Shown: one piece after another, positions 41,175 through 50,540 of the stretch
How positions within the stretch are numbered: the first letter of the stretch is position 1
Layout of the letters: the number at the start of each line of letters is the position of its first letter
Origin: Kluyvera georgiana ATCC 51603
Lineage (GTDB): Bacteria > Pseudomonadota > Gammaproteobacteria > Enterobacterales > Enterobacteriaceae
Length of the DNA: 64,000 nt
Assembly: GCF_001654985.1 (NCBI RefSeq)
Contig: NZ_LXEU01000025.1
Location: 1 to 64,000, forward strand
Direction of reading: 5' to 3'
Notes under the pieces: model-generated
Databases searched by the model: none
The model's input: only the letters and a program-made list of their open reading frames with translations
What the model was told of the DNA's origin: nothing
Program-made: the position numbers and the translations under genes

Positions 41175-42236
41175 TTACTTAGTGAAAGGGCGAAGCAGCA
41201 GACCCAACGGGCCGGTGCTGTACCAGCGGCGGTTGCCGCGGCTGCGGGAGTCCCGGCCTACGGCCTGCGTCAGGCGGTCGAGGATAATGGCGAGGATAAC
41301 GATCCCCACGCCGCCAACCGTCGCCAGGCCCATATCGAGACGGCCAATACCGCGCAGCACCATCTGGCCCAGACCGCCGACGGCGATCATCGAGGCGATA
41401 ACCACCATCGACAGGGCCAGCATCAGCGTCTGGTTCACGCCTGCCATAATGGTCGGCATGGCCAGCGGCAGCTGTACCTTGAACAGCATCTGACGCGGGC
41501 TGGCACCGAAGGAGCGCGAAGCTTCAATCAGGTCCGCGGGTACCTGGTTAATCCCCAGAATGGTCAGACGCACAATCGGCGGCAGGGCGAAGATAATGGT
41601 TACCACCACGCCCGGCACGTTACCGATACCGAACAGCATGACGATCGGCACCAGGTAGACAAACGCCGGGGTTGTCTGCATCGCATCGAGCAGCGGGCGA
41701 ATAATTTTTGCCGCCCGCGGGCTACGCGCCAGCCATATCCCTAGCGGCAGGCCTATCACCACGCAGAACAGCAGGGCGGTGAGCACCAGCGCCAGAGTGA
41801 TCATCGCCTGCGACCAGGCACCGATAGCGCCGATGGCGATCAGCGAAATAAAGGTCGCGATGCCCATCCCAACGCTGGAAATCTGCCAGGCAATCAGGGC
41901 GAACAGCACGATCGCCACCGGCGCAGGCATCCCCAGCAGCAGCTGCTGGAAGGCGCTCAGGATGTAATCGACGGGCACGCGAATCCCCTGGAACAGCGGA
42001 CGGAAGTGCGTAACCACCCAGTCGATACCGTGCGTCACCCAGCTATCGAGCGGGATCAGCGTTTTATGGAACGGGTCCATAATGTCGAAGTGTTCGGGCT
42101 GCGGCGCGGGCGCGCTGTGCAGCCAGTCGGCGTTGCCGCCGGACGGTGCCGAAGCCGGTGAACCCCAGGCATCGGCGGAGTTAGCCGCGCTATCGGCGGC
42201 CGGTGTGGTATCCCACGGATTAGATTGATCAGCCAT
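41175..42236 (-). CDS. proW: Glycine betaine/proline ABC permease ProW
   Basis: A 353-residue inner-membrane permease with a long hydrophilic N-terminal tail of about 100 residues, typical of ProW. The EAA motif region ([26 protein letters not shown]) contacts ProV. Its start overlaps the proV stop by eight bases. Confidence 0.97.
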   Translation of the reverse strand: MADQSNPWDTTPAADSAANSADAWGSPASAPSGGNADWLHSAPAPQPEHFDIMDPFHKTLIPLDSWVTHGIDWVVTHFRPLFQGIRVPVDYILSAFQQLLLGMPAPVAIVLFALIAWQISSVGMGIATFISLIAIGAIGAWSQAMITLALVLTALLFCVVIGLPLGIWLARSPRAAKIIRPLLDAMQTTPAFVYLVPIVMLFGIGNVPGVVVTIIFALPPIVRLTILGINQVPADLIEASRSFGASPRQMLFKVQLPLAMPTIMAGVNQTLMLALSMVVIASMIAVGGLGQMVLRGIGRLDMGLATVGGVGIVILAIILDRLTQAVGRDSRSRGNRRWYSTGPLGLLLRPFTK

Positions 42237-43434
42237 TGTTGTTTGCCCCCTCGCGATCTAATGCCTGTAGCAGCATTCTTTTTGAAATAACGCCGACGTA
42301 CTGCTGCTCTTCCCCAACAACCGGTACGGCGCAGGGGGCATGACCCACATGAGAGAGCAATTCGCTGAGTGGCGTTTGCGCATCGACGGCCAGTGGCTCA
42401 TCAAGAAGCGCCGCGTCAATTCCCTGATTGGCTTTTAGCGCCTCTTTCAGTGAATCGATGGAGACAATACCGACAAACTTATTCCCGCGTTCGATGACGT
42501 AGCCGTATTCACGGTCATCATCCTGCAGTAATTTCAGGGCGGAGCGCGGGCCAAAGCCCGGTGTTTTACGGATCAGACCATCCGGATTACGGCGCGCAAT
42601 ATCCTTGGCGCTAAATACCTGGCTAATATCTACGCCGCGGAAGAAGGTGCGGACATAGTCATTTGCCGGATTATTCAGAATTTCATCCGGGGTACCGATC
42701 TGTACCACTTCGCCATTTTGCATAATGGCAATGCGATCGCCAATTCGCATGGCCTCATCAAGGTCGTGGGAAATAAATACCACGGTCCGCTGATGTTTGG
42801 CCTGTAATTTGACTAACTCATCCTGCATCTCGGTACGAATTAACGGATCGAGCGCTGAGAAGGCTTCATCCATTAACAGGATATCGGGGTTAATGGCCAG
42901 CGCGCGGGCTAAACCAACGCGTTGACGCATCCCGCCGGAGAGTTCGTCAGGATAGGCGTGAGCATAGTTTTCGAGGCCCACCTGGCGCAGGGCGTCCAGC
43001 GCTTTCTCCTGGCGCTCTTTCACCGGTACACCGGCCAGATCCATGCCAAACGCGGTGTTATCCAGTACGCTCATGTGCGGCATGAGGGCGAATGACTGGA
43101 AGACCATTGCAATTTTTTTACGGCGGACATCGCGAAGCTCGGCGTCGGATATTTTGGCAATATCCACGCCGTCAATCAGCACCTGCCCACGAGTCGGTTC
43201 GATCAGACGATTGAGAAGGCGTACCATGGTGGATTTGCCGGAGCCGGATAACCCCATGATGACAAATATCTCGCCTTCTTCAATGGCCAGACTGGCATCT
43301 TTGACGCCAAGCGATAACCCTGTTTTCTCCAGAATTTGCTCTTTGCTGAAACCTTTGTCGATATATTTAAATGCTCGCTGTGGATGCTCGCCGAATATTT
43401 TATAAAGATTCTTAATTTCTAATTTAACTGCCAT
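42229..43434 (-). CDS. proV: Glycine betaine/proline ABC ATPase ProV
   Basis: A 401-residue ATPase with Walker [10 protein letters not shown], signature [11 protein letters not shown], Walker [14 protein letters not shown] and tandem CBS domains after residue 280 that act in osmosensing. First gene of the osmotically induced proU operon. In E. coli nrdHIEF precedes it; here an unrelated pair does. Confidence 0.98.
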   Translation of the reverse strand: MAVKLEIKNLYKIFGEHPQRAFKYIDKGFSKEQILEKTGLSLGVKDASLAIEEGEIFVIMGLSGSGKSTMVRLLNRLIEPTRGQVLIDGVDIAKISDAELRDVRRKKIAMVFQSFALMPHMSVLDNTAFGMDLAGVPVKERQEKALDALRQVGLENYAHAYPDELSGGMRQRVGLARALAINPDILLMDEAFSALDPLIRTEMQDELVKLQAKHQRTVVFISHDLDEAMRIGDRIAIMQNGEVVQIGTPDEILNNPANDYVRTFFRGVDISQVFSAKDIARRNPDGLIRKTPGFGPRSALKLLQDDDREYGYVIERGNKFVGIVSIDSLKEALKANQGIDAALLDEPLAVDAQTPLSELLSHVGHAPCAVPVVGEEQQYVGVISKRMLLQALDREGANNNG

Positions 43435-43502
43435 GCAATATGAAATTTCCTGTTTTTAGTTTATGTCGATATGCTACCTGATGAAAATAATGACCTGTAT
43501 AT

Positions 43503-43530
43503 ACCCTAGCATACTGAGACGATGTGACAA
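43503..43530 (-). promoter_or_regulatory. Candidate proU P2 promoter
   Basis: On the minus strand TTGTCA (43530-43525) and TAGGGT (43508-43503) lie 16 bp apart, about 70 bp upstream of proV. The unusual -10 TAGGGT is also what I recall for E. coli proU P2. Confidence 0.7.
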
Positions 43531-43808
43531 CCCTCAATCTGTTTTCATCCGAAATAGCCGGCAGGGTGATATCGCTCTCATTTCCCATGATATAAGGGCT
43601 GAGCGCAAATGAGCGGTAGTTGATTTTTTTTATAATTTTGGTCAGGAATTTGGGTTGAGATCTAAAAAATGTACTGAATATTTTCTGAAAATTAGAAGGG
43701 GAATGGCGGAGATTATTTGTATGATGATGACGTTTTTTTAGGAAATATCCGGGTGGAAAATAAGGACGTGTTTTGCTGAATTAACGTGAGATATTTGAAG
43801 TAAAATAA

Positions 43809-43837
43809 TGCCCGTGTACGGCGATGATTCACGGGCA
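43809..43837 (-). terminator. Terminator after the AhpD-like gene
   Basis: On the minus strand TGCCCGTG pairs with CACGGGCA and is followed by TTATTTTA. The rest of the 410-bp gap (43435-43845) holds the proU promoter and no gene that I can support. Confidence 0.8.
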
Positions 43838-43845
43838 CTCCGGGA

Positions 43846-44277
43846 CTACATCCGCATGCCAACGGCCAGCCGGTTAAAGGCGTTCATCAGGCTGATGGCA
43901 AAGGTCATATCGCTGATTTGCTCTGCGCTGAAATAGGTTAACAACGGTTGATATACGCTGTCTTCGGCATGGGTTCTGGCGATGTCCGTCAGGTCTTCGG
44001 CCCATGCCAGCGCAGCCTGCTCCGCATCATTGAAGTGATTACTCACTCTCCATCCCGCCAGCGCATCCAGTTTGCTCTGTTCAACGCCCGCTTTGCGCAG
44101 CGCTTTGCTGTGCATTTCCAGGCAGAACGCGCAGCCGTTGATTTGCGATACGCGTAAATACAGCAGTTCCAGCAGCGTGCGCTCCAGCGAGCTTTTTTCC
44201 AGCGCGATACTGGCCTGTACCAGCCCGGCATAGACGTTGGGGCTGAGTTCACTATAGGGTTGGCGTAATGCAGTCAT
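43846..44277 (-). CDS. Carboxymuconolactone decarboxylase/AhpD-like protein
   Basis: A 143-residue all-helical protein. The AhpD-type redox motif CAFCLEMH (CxxCxxxH) sits in the typical context E-LYLRVSQINGCAFCLEMHSKALRKAGV. Such proteins act as peroxidases or disulfide reductants. It is divergent from a MocR-type regulator with a shared operator region, a common pairing for a regulator and its target. Confidence 0.9.
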   Translation of the reverse strand: MTALRQPYSELSPNVYAGLVQASIALEKSSLERTLLELLYLRVSQINGCAFCLEMHSKALRKAGVEQSKLDALAGWRVSNHFNDAEQAALAWAEDLTDIARTHAEDSVYQPLLTYFSAEQISDMTFAISLMNAFNRLAVGMRM

Positions 44278-44320
44278 TGTCTTTCTCCTCGTTCAAGATG
44301 TGACAAAAATAGCACTATAA

Positions 44321-44364
44321 TGGTCTTAGAAAGATGGCCATATTAAGAGTAAAAAATAAGACCA
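44321..44364. promoter_or_regulatory. Inverted-repeat operator between the AhpD-like gene and the MocR regulator
   Basis: TGGTCTTA (44321-44328) and TAAGACCA (44357-44364) are perfect 8-bp inverted arms centred between the divergent genes. TGGCCA lies between them. The second arm touches the regulator's start codon, suggesting autorepression. Confidence 0.6.
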
Positions 44365-45713
44365 TGAAGCAGAAGAGCGAACCGCGTTACCGGCAAATAG
44401 CTCGCCAGCTGAAGACGGCGATTGAACAAGGGGAGCTCGCGGCAGGCAGGCGTCTGCCATCAAGCCGTCTCTATGCTCAGGAACTTGGCGTTTCACGCGT
44501 GACGGTGGAGAACGCCTATGGCGAACTGGTGGCACAAGGCTGGCTTGAGCGACGTGGGCAGGCCGGTACGTATGTAAGCGATCACTTAACACTGGAGACT
44601 GCGCCAGCTGAGCCGCTTGGCTTTGGTGGCGAACAGTTTCAGCCACAACCGTTTCAACTGGGGCTACCCGCGCTCGACCTCTTTCCACGCGGAATATGGT
44701 CCCGTGTGATGGGGCGTCGGCTGCGAACGCAAACGCGTTTTGATTTAGCGCTTGGCGATGTATGTGGCGAAAGGGCGTTACGCCAGGCGATTGTTGAATA
44801 CCTGCGATTGTCGCGAAGTATTGAATGTGAAGCCGAGCAGGTATTTATCACCTCGGGCTATGCGGCCGCTATGAGCCTGACTCTACAGGCTCTGTCGGGG
44901 CGTGGTGAAGGGATGTGGGTCGAAGACCCCGGCTTTCCGCTGATTCGTCCCACCATCGAGCAAGAAGGCGTGACGCTGCATCCGGTGCCTGTCGATGCCG
45001 AAGGGATGGACGTTGACTGGGCGCTCAAACATGCTGCCGATACGCGTTTTGCGCTACTGACTCCCGCGCATCAAAGCCCGACGGGCGTCGCGCTGTCACT
45101 GCCGCGGCGGCGACAGCTGCTGGATTGGGCAGCGCATCATCAGGCGTGGGTGATTGAAGATGATTATGACAGCGAGTTCCGCTATCACGGCAAACCGCTG
45201 CCGCCGCTGAAAAGCCTGGATGCACCGCAGCGGGTCATTTATATCGGCACATTCAGCAAAGCGCTATTTCCGGCGTTGCGTACCGCCTGGCTGGTGGCGC
45301 CGATGCCGCTGGTGGCGGCGTTCCGCCGGCAGGCTCAACGGGTGGCTTGCCCGGTGCCACTGCTTTGGCAGCAAACGCTGGCAGATTTCCTGCGTGAAGG
45401 TCACTTCTGGCGGCATTTGAAGAAAATGCGCCTTCACTATGCCCAGCGTCGTCGCTGGCTTGAAGCGGCGCTTGTGGCGCACGGTTTTCAGGTGGTGGAA
45501 CAGCTGGGGGGCATCCAACTGGTGGTGTCGGTTGACGGGGATGACCGGATGATGGCGCGTCGGGCGCGAGAGGCGGGCCTGGCGGTGCAGGCGGTTAACG
45601 ACTGGCGCATGGCTCATTGTGGAGGTGCCGGGCTGATTATGAGTTTTACCAATATTGCTTCACAGGCGATGGCAAATGAACAGGTTGCGGCGCTAAGGCG
45701 AGCAATAAAATAA
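44364..45713 (+). CDS. MocR/PdxR-family transcriptional regulator
   Basis: A 449-residue fusion of an N-terminal GntR winged helix (about residues 5-75, with LPSSRLYAQELGVSRVTVENAYGEL) to a class-I aminotransferase-like domain. The PLP-lysine context is YIGTFSKALFPALRTAWLV and VIEDDYDSEFRY is conserved. The start at 44364 follows a poor ribosome site overlapped by the operator. Its likely target is the divergent AhpD-like gene. Confidence 0.9.
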   Translation: MKQKSEPRYRQIARQLKTAIEQGELAAGRRLPSSRLYAQELGVSRVTVENAYGELVAQGWLERRGQAGTYVSDHLTLETAPAEPLGFGGEQFQPQPFQLGLPALDLFPRGIWSRVMGRRLRTQTRFDLALGDVCGERALRQAIVEYLRLSRSIECEAEQVFITSGYAAAMSLTLQALSGRGEGMWVEDPGFPLIRPTIEQEGVTLHPVPVDAEGMDVDWALKHAADTRFALLTPAHQSPTGVALSLPRRRQLLDWAAHHQAWVIEDDYDSEFRYHGKPLPPLKSLDAPQRVIYIGTFSKALFPALRTAWLVAPMPLVAAFRRQAQRVACPVPLLWQQTLADFLREGHFWRHLKKMRLHYAQRRRWLEAALVAHGFQVVEQLGGIQLVVSVDGDDRMMARRAREAGLAVQAVNDWRMAHCGGAGLIMSFTNIASQAMANEQVAALRRAIK

Positions 45714-45715
45714 AA

Positions 45716-45744
45716 ACCCCGGAGCATCAAAGATACTCCGGGGT
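45716..45744. terminator. Terminator between the MocR gene and ygaM
   Basis: ACCCCGGAG (45716-45724) pairs with CTCCGGGGT (45736-45744). AAAAA upstream gives a U-tract on the minus strand, so it can serve both converging genes. Confidence 0.8.
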
Positions 45745-45780
45745 AGACGCGTTTTTATTATCAACATCGTTATGGTTATA

Positions 45781-46107
45781 TTATCGGCGCGATCCCAATA
45801 ATACGCCAATAAAAATACCCACTGCCGCGGCAGCGCTCACACTTTGCCACGGTTTATCGCGAACATAGCTATCCGCGGTATCGGCAACATCGCAGGCGCT
45901 CTGCTGTAAACGGCTGCGGCCATGAATACGAGCGCGGGTTTCACTCAGCAACGCTTTGGCTTTGCGGCGCGCAGTTTCCACTTCATCTTTATTCTCGCTG
46001 GCCCAGCTCTTGAGAATATCCTCCAGGCTATCGGCTAATTGGCTGACATCGTTATGAATATCCTGTGCTTCATCTTCTGCTTCATTACGGTTAAATAATT
46101 TGGGCAT
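45781..46107 (-). CDS. ygaM: ElaB/YqjD/YgaM-family membrane-anchored protein YgaM
   Basis: A 108-residue protein with a coiled helical N-terminal part and a C-terminal hydrophobic segment (VSAAAAVGIFIGVLLGSRR) that anchors it in the inner membrane. Paralogues bind ribosomes in stationary phase. GGAGGAC precedes the ATG at 46107, so the upstream in-frame ATG is rejected. Confidence 0.92.
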   Translation of the reverse strand: MPKLFNRNEAEDEAQDIHNDVSQLADSLEDILKSWASENKDEVETARRKAKALLSETRARIHGRSRLQQSACDVADTADSYVRDKPWQSVSAAAAVGIFIGVLLGSRR

Positions 46108-46257
46108 AACGTCCTCCACGAAATTTGCTGGAGCGTTAAGTGTAGGTCATCCGCTATAAATTGCCGTGATTTAACGTGTTTATGGATTTATCTGAAAGCG
46201 AGGCGAATACTGATTCATGTAAGGTGGCGATGCAGTAAAAGATGACGAGGAAAAAAT

Positions 46258-46602
46258 ATGTATCTACGACCTGATGAGGTGGCGCGCGTTCTTGAAAAAG
46301 CGGGCTTTACCATGGATGCGGTAACCGCCAAAGCCTACGGCTATCGCCGGGGTGAAAATTATGTTTACGTCAACCGCGAAGCGCGGATGGGGCGCACCGC
46401 CCTGATCATTCACCCGGCGCTCAAAGACCGTAGCTTTAAATTTGCCGAACCGGCATCTGATATTAAAGCGTGCGATCACTACGAACAGTTTCCGTTGTAC
46501 CTTGGCGGCGATGTTGAACAGCATTACGGTATTCCGCACGGCTTTAGTTCACGAATGGCTTTAGAACGTTTCTTAGATGGGCTTTTTGGCGAGAATATCT
46601 AA
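46258..46602 (+). CDS. ygaC: DUF2002 protein YgaC
   Basis: A 114-residue conserved protein, very similar to E. coli YgaC ([40 protein letters not shown]). Function is unknown. E. coli ygaC is reported as Fur-controlled, but I see no clear Fur box here. Confidence 0.95.
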   Translation: MYLRPDEVARVLEKAGFTMDAVTAKAYGYRRGENYVYVNREARMGRTALIIHPALKDRSFKFAEPASDIKACDHYEQFPLYLGGDVEQHYGIPHGFSSRMALERFLDGLFGENI

Positions 46603-46603
46603 A

Positions 46604-46630
46604 TAAGAGACTGGCATGGCCAGTCTCTTA
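46604..46630. terminator. Bidirectional terminator between ygaC and alaE
   Basis: TAAGAGACTGGC-ATG-GCCAGTCTCTTA is a 12-bp perfect stem 1 bp after the ygaC stop, serving the converging alaE. Confidence 0.85.
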
Positions 46631-46641
46631 TTACCCTGCTA

Positions 46642-47091
46642 TCAGGCTTTTGCTTGCGTGTATTGCTCGACGCGGAACAAGCGACGGCAGAAATCGAGGA
46701 AGTAGCCGTAAGCGGCGCCCATCACCAGCGATATGACCGCGTTTGAGCTGACCGCTGCGGCAATCTGATGCCAATCGGCGCCCACGCTCAGCAGAATCAA
46801 GACGTATACCGGCGACTGGAAAGTCACGTACGCTAGCGGATCCGCCACTCTTTTCATCCAGCCAGCCGGGCTGATTCGCGCGGCCTGGCGCATGATGAAG
46901 TCACGGTAGATACCGTACGGCCATGCAATAATAATGTTGGCCGGAATCGCGACCAGTCGAGACGAAAGTGACTGCTCGAAGGTCATTCCCGAGAGAAATA
47001 TTTCAATCATCATGTTCACGACGGAACAGTAGACCACCATGGCGAAAGTGTCTGCTGCCGCATGACGCAGGCGTGACTGCGCAGAGAACAT
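46642..47091 (-). CDS. alaE: L-alanine exporter AlaE
   Basis: A 149-residue inner-membrane protein with four hydrophobic segments. It matches E. coli YgaW/AlaE ([44 protein letters not shown]). It lies beside ygaC as in E. coli. The stpA gene expected upstream is absent. Confidence 0.95.
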   Translation of the reverse strand: MFSAQSRLRHAAADTFAMVVYCSVVNMMIEIFLSGMTFEQSLSSRLVAIPANIIIAWPYGIYRDFIMRQAARISPAGWMKRVADPLAYVTFQSPVYVLILLSVGADWHQIAAAVSSNAVISLVMGAAYGYFLDFCRRLFRVEQYTQAKA

Positions 47092-47556
47092 CGGTATGCT
47101 CCTCGAAAATGAACGTTAAAACTGAGAGAAAACGTGTTTGTTGGCGTTTTGGGTTGGTTTGTTCAACGTGTATAGATTATCCATCTACAATAAAACAAAC
47201 AACTAGTGAAATATTTTTATTTAATGCGTTTTTATCAATAAAATACTCTGTTTTTGGTTGTTTTTTAACCTGTGCGCTATTTTTGTTTTTAACTCCGTTT
47301 TTTGTCTTAAAAATCATTACATTATGCTTTGTTATCGAATGGTTAATAGTGTCGGGAGCGTAGGGGTTTATTGCTGCTAGCGCGCTAATGCTAAAATTAT
47401 TGTGATTTTCGTCACTAACGGTGTTTTTATCTGACTAAAAGGCTATTTTTTGGCATTAAACGCTGGTGGGGTGTATTGGAGGATATGCGTGATTTGTGGG
47501 TAAGCATTCAGTTTCGTGAGGAGAGGCGGTGAGCTAGGCTCACCGCGGGGGAGGTC
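47092..47556. other. AT-rich intergenic gap where stpA sits in E. coli
   Basis: About 460 bp with no supported gene and no recognisable stpA remnant. It should carry the alaE promoter. A 9-bp stem GCGGTGAGC-TAG-GCTCACCGC at 47526-47546 lies just downstream of the next minus-strand gene and may be its terminator. Confidence 0.6.
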
Positions 47557-47736
47557 TTAGCAAACGCCAAAGTCGCCTTCTTCACGATACGGGGCAACGT
47601 CATCGTTTTTCAGCGTGTATTGCTTACCGTGTTCATCGCTGGCCTGGACGGCCACAATGCTGTCTTCATGGGCTTCAATAACCTTTAATTTTGGACCGCC
47701 CATTTTAGGCTGGACCAGATCGCCAGGTGCAAACAT
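47557..47736 (-). CDS. YodC-like DUF2158 protein
   Basis: A 59-residue small protein starting MFAPGDLVQPKMGGPKLKV. The beta-barrel pattern GD-V-L-GGP-M-V with a later V-W/Y-DD motif is that of the YodC/DUF2158 family. AAAGGAGC lies upstream of 47736; an extra Met codon precedes it. Function unknown. It shows no overlap with ygaP. Confidence 0.8.
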   Translation of the reverse strand: MFAPGDLVQPKMGGPKLKVIEAHEDSIVAVQASDEHGKQYTLKNDDVAPYREEGDFGVC

Positions 47737-47794
47737 CAACGTGCTCCTTTGTTGTCTCTTATCTTCATCAACTTTGCCGTAGCGGCGATAGATT

Positions 47795-48316
47795 TTACCG
47801 CCTGTTCCACGGCATCACGGCTAGCAGCCGCGCCATACCACAAAAGCCGGTTACCCCAGCCAGGGTTAAGCCTGCGCCCACGAATGCGCTTAGCAAGAAG
47901 AAGGCGCTGGAAACGCTATAACCCAGTAGGACGCCCAGTAAAATTAGCATGCCTGCGGCGATCTGTACCTGGCGCATAAGGGGTAGCGGCTGTGATTTAT
48001 CTTTGACCGTCTGCAGGCCAGCCTGCCGCCAGGCGTCGATCCCTCCGTCAACTATTTTGACCTCTGCAGGTGCTGCGGCGGCAACCAGTCGCGCCTCGTT
48101 GTTACGCGTACGATTGCCGGACTGGCAGTGAAAAATCACGATGTTGCCAGCTGACGCCTGAAGCCTCTGCCCTTTTTCGATGGATGAGAGCGGAAACGAT
48201 CGGGCCACCGGAATGTGTTCACGCGCATATTCGTCGGTATCACGAATGTCGATAAGGATGGCACCTTGCTCAAGGAGCGTAAGCGCCGCTTGTGGAGAGA
48301 GGTATTCAACGGTCAT
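47795..48316 (-). CDS. ygaP: Membrane-anchored rhodanese YgaP
   Basis: A 173-residue thiosulfate sulfurtransferase. The rhodanese domain (1-105) has catalytic C64 in IFHCQSGNRTRNN. Two C-terminal transmembrane helices follow (about 115-165). It is co-transcribed with its regulator gene ygaV 13 bp upstream, as in E. coli. Confidence 0.95.
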   Translation of the reverse strand: MTVEYLSPQAALTLLEQGAILIDIRDTDEYAREHIPVARSFPLSSIEKGQRLQASAGNIVIFHCQSGNRTRNNEARLVAAAAPAEVKIVDGGIDAWRQAGLQTVKDKSQPLPLMRQVQIAAGMLILLGVLLGYSVSSAFFLLSAFVGAGLTLAGVTGFCGMARLLAVMPWNRR

Positions 48317-48329
48317 GTTCAGGTCTTCC

Positions 48330-48629
48330 TCAAGGGCAAAAGAGCGTTTTTAGGGTGGCAACAATCTGCCTCACCGCGTCGTTTTTAATAAAATAGTGGA
48401 GGCGTTGTGCGGCGCGCTGGCTGTCAATCAGCCCCTCTTCGCGCATGCGCGCAAGATGTTGAGAAGTGGCTGAGGGGCTTAAGCCCGTCACTTTCGCGAG
48501 ATCGCCGGCGCTAGTGCCTGGCGCATCGCACAGCATACAAAGGATCAGCAGCCGGTGGGGGTTGCTCATCGCTTTTAGTAGCGTGGCGGCTTCGCTGGCG
48601 CGAGCCTGCAGAAAATCGATTTCATTCAT
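48330..48629 (-). CDS. ygaV: ArsR/SmtB-family repressor YgaV
   Basis: A 99-residue winged-helix repressor with SAGDLAKVTGLSPSATSQHLARMREEGLI as the recognition region. E. coli YgaV senses sulfide/sulfane sulfur and represses ygaVP. The Cys in LCMLCDAPG, before the DNA-binding helices, is present. Confidence 0.94.
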   Translation of the reverse strand: MNEIDFLQARASEAATLLKAMSNPHRLLILCMLCDAPGTSAGDLAKVTGLSPSATSQHLARMREEGLIDSQRAAQRLHYFIKNDAVRQIVATLKTLFCP

Positions 48630-48646
48630 AGTTTATTTTAGGTTTA

Positions 48647-48658
48647 TCTTAATTAAGA
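48647..48658. promoter_or_regulatory. Palindromic operator upstream of ygaV
   Basis: TCTTAATTAAGA is a perfect 12-bp palindrome 18 bp before the ygaV start, where an ArsR-type autorepressor would bind. Confidence 0.6.
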
Positions 48659-49249
48659 AGACTCTAAACTAAAGAGGGAGGGATGACAAGCCGTGTTGTG
48701 TTGGTAATGTACTTATTGCTTAGTGTGGTTATTATCAGTATTTGAAAAGTCCGGGTGGTGACAATATTAAGATTATTCCTACTTTCGTGCGTGCTCAGCA
48801 CTTTTTGTTACGCAGGCAATTTGATGGCATGCCTTGTGACGTTAATTTCGTTAAGTTTTAAGAAAGAGTGTTAATGACTTTTGTTTATGCATTGAGTATC
48901 TACACTTTGAACATCATTAGTAGATAACATTTAGTGATTATTATTTATTTTTGAGAGTAAATAGATGGTTCTTTTACGATATTTTTACGTAATTGTTTGT
49001 TGCATTGATTTTCAATGCAGATATGATCGATGTCGCATTTCTAATGCACATAAGATATTGACGATTAGCCTTAATTTATAAATAAAAACACTCTCCGTCT
49101 TTAATAAGGCATGGAGGGCGATTACTTGTTTAATACCCTGTGGATGGAATCGAAGATTAATAATCATGGAGGGCTTTACGGCGATGCGCGGATAAATCGT
49201 TTTTACCCGGCAACCGTCAGCATCAATGCATATCAATCAGAGATGAAGA
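48659..49249. other. AT-rich leader of the fimbrial operon
   Basis: About 590 bp without a supported gene. A hairpin TGCATTG-ATTTT-CAATGCA lies at 49001-49019. No inverted-repeat pair typical of a fim-type phase switch was seen. The fimbrial promoter should lie here, but I cannot assign its elements. Confidence 0.5.
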
Positions 49250-49804
49250 ATGAAAACATAAATTCGTATTATGGCAAGTGTCATCGGCTTAGTGGTATCG
49301 GGGGCGGTAGCGGCTGCGGGTTCTACGCAAGGTAAGGGCGGGCAGGTCGAATTCACCGGGTCCATTACGGATGTTTCTTGTAACGTGACCAGCGGCAGTG
49401 CAAACCCGCAGGTCGATCTTGGCACGTGGGCACAATCCTACTTTACCGGCTCTGGCGTCGAGACGACCAAAAAATCCTTCCAAATTAGCGTCCAGGATTG
49501 CCCAAGTTCGGTAACCCAGGTTGCCGTGCTGTTTGATGGCAACAAAGACAAGATCGACACGACATTACTGGCAATTGCCCCTGGTGGTGCAACGGGGGTC
49601 GGTATCAAACTGTATGAAGCGAACCAAAGTAAACCAGTCACTCTGGGTAAGGTAAGTGATAAATACCCGGTCACCGCTGGGGCATCAGGTGCCAACACCG
49701 GTACCGCCGATTTGACCTTCTATGCCGACTACAAGGCCACCGGTACAGCCGTTACCACCGGGGCGGCAAACGGTACTGCTACCTTTAATATGATTTACAA
49801 CTAA
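49250..49804 (+). pseudogene. Major fimbrial subunit with a nonsense codon in the signal peptide
   Basis: The pilin body is intact: FTGSITDVSCNV, the paired Cys in VQDCPSS, and the C-terminal TATFNMIYN with penultimate Tyr. The natural start appears to be ATG 49250. Its fourth codon is TAA (49259-49261), which one base change from AAA would create. Restoring that Lys gives a normal positively charged signal peptide ending SGAVAAAG. Translation could only restart at ATG 49271 (177 residues), which lacks both a ribosome site and the charged n-region. It could be a real mutation or a sequencing error. Confidence 0.75.
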
Positions 49805-49872
49805 TTAAAGCTCTGAGCAGAAGGCGGCTTCTGCTCAATTTCTCTTTTATTCTTTAAATCTGGTTTTTCCCA

Positions 49873-50538
49873 ATGAATCGTTTTATCGCGAGTCTGGCTA
49901 TTTCTTTATTTATCATTTCATCTGGTGCTCATGCGGGGATCGTTATGGGGGGCATCCGCGTTATTTATGAAGAAGGTAAACGTGAGGCGTCTATTTCTGT
50001 TACGAATGCCGATGCCGCAATGCCTTATTTAGTTCAGTCATGGGTGGAAAATTATCTGACCACGGATAAGGGGCAGCCGCCGTTTATTGTGACGCCGCCG
50101 CTATCTCGTCTGGAACCTGAACAGAAAAATATGCTGCGAATTAATTATACTGGAGCACAATTACCCACCGATCGTGAATCGGTATTCTGGTTGAATGTGA
50201 AAAGTATTGCTCCAACGCAAAAAGATGATGTGAATAAGCTGCAGGTCAATATTAAATCGAAGTTTAAGATCTTCTATCGGCCGAAAAATTTAGCGGGCGA
50301 GGCGGAAAGCGCCTGGCAAGCGCTGACATTCAGTACGACGGGAAACCGGTTGGTTGCCCATAACCCCACCGCGTATTTTGTTTCCTTCTTTTCACTGTCT
50401 GTTGGTGGGCAGGAACTGGAATCGCCAGGCATGATTGCCCCCTTCAGCGATCAATCGTGGCCAGTCACGCGTTCAGGCGTCGTGAAGTGGCGAGCGATTA
50501 ACGACTTTGGCGGCATTACAGACTCCGCGCAACAGTAA
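49873..50538 (+). CDS. Periplasmic fimbrial chaperone
   Basis: A 221-residue PapD/FimC-type chaperone with signal peptide ending AHA. The conserved IRVIYEEGKREASISVTN opens domain 1, and the K of EPEQKNMLRINY and the R of VIYEEGKRE match the subunit-anchoring positions. It donates a strand to pilins during transport. Second gene of the fimbrial operon, 68 bp after the subunit. Confidence 0.93.
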   Translation: MNRFIASLAISLFIISSGAHAGIVMGGIRVIYEEGKREASISVTNADAAMPYLVQSWVENYLTTDKGQPPFIVTPPLSRLEPEQKNMLRINYTGAQLPTDRESVFWLNVKSIAPTQKDDVNKLQVNIKSKFKIFYRPKNLAGEAESAWQALTFSTTGNRLVAHNPTAYFVSFFSLSVGGQELESPGMIAPFSDQSWPVTRSGVVKWRAINDFGGITDSAQQ

Positions 50539-50540
50539 TC

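Noticed and set aside
46968..47363. 131-aa plus-strand ORF with a hydrophobic C-terminus
   Set aside because: Its first part is antisense to alaE and the hydrophobic part comes from T-rich intergenic DNA. There is no start or ribosome site near that part.
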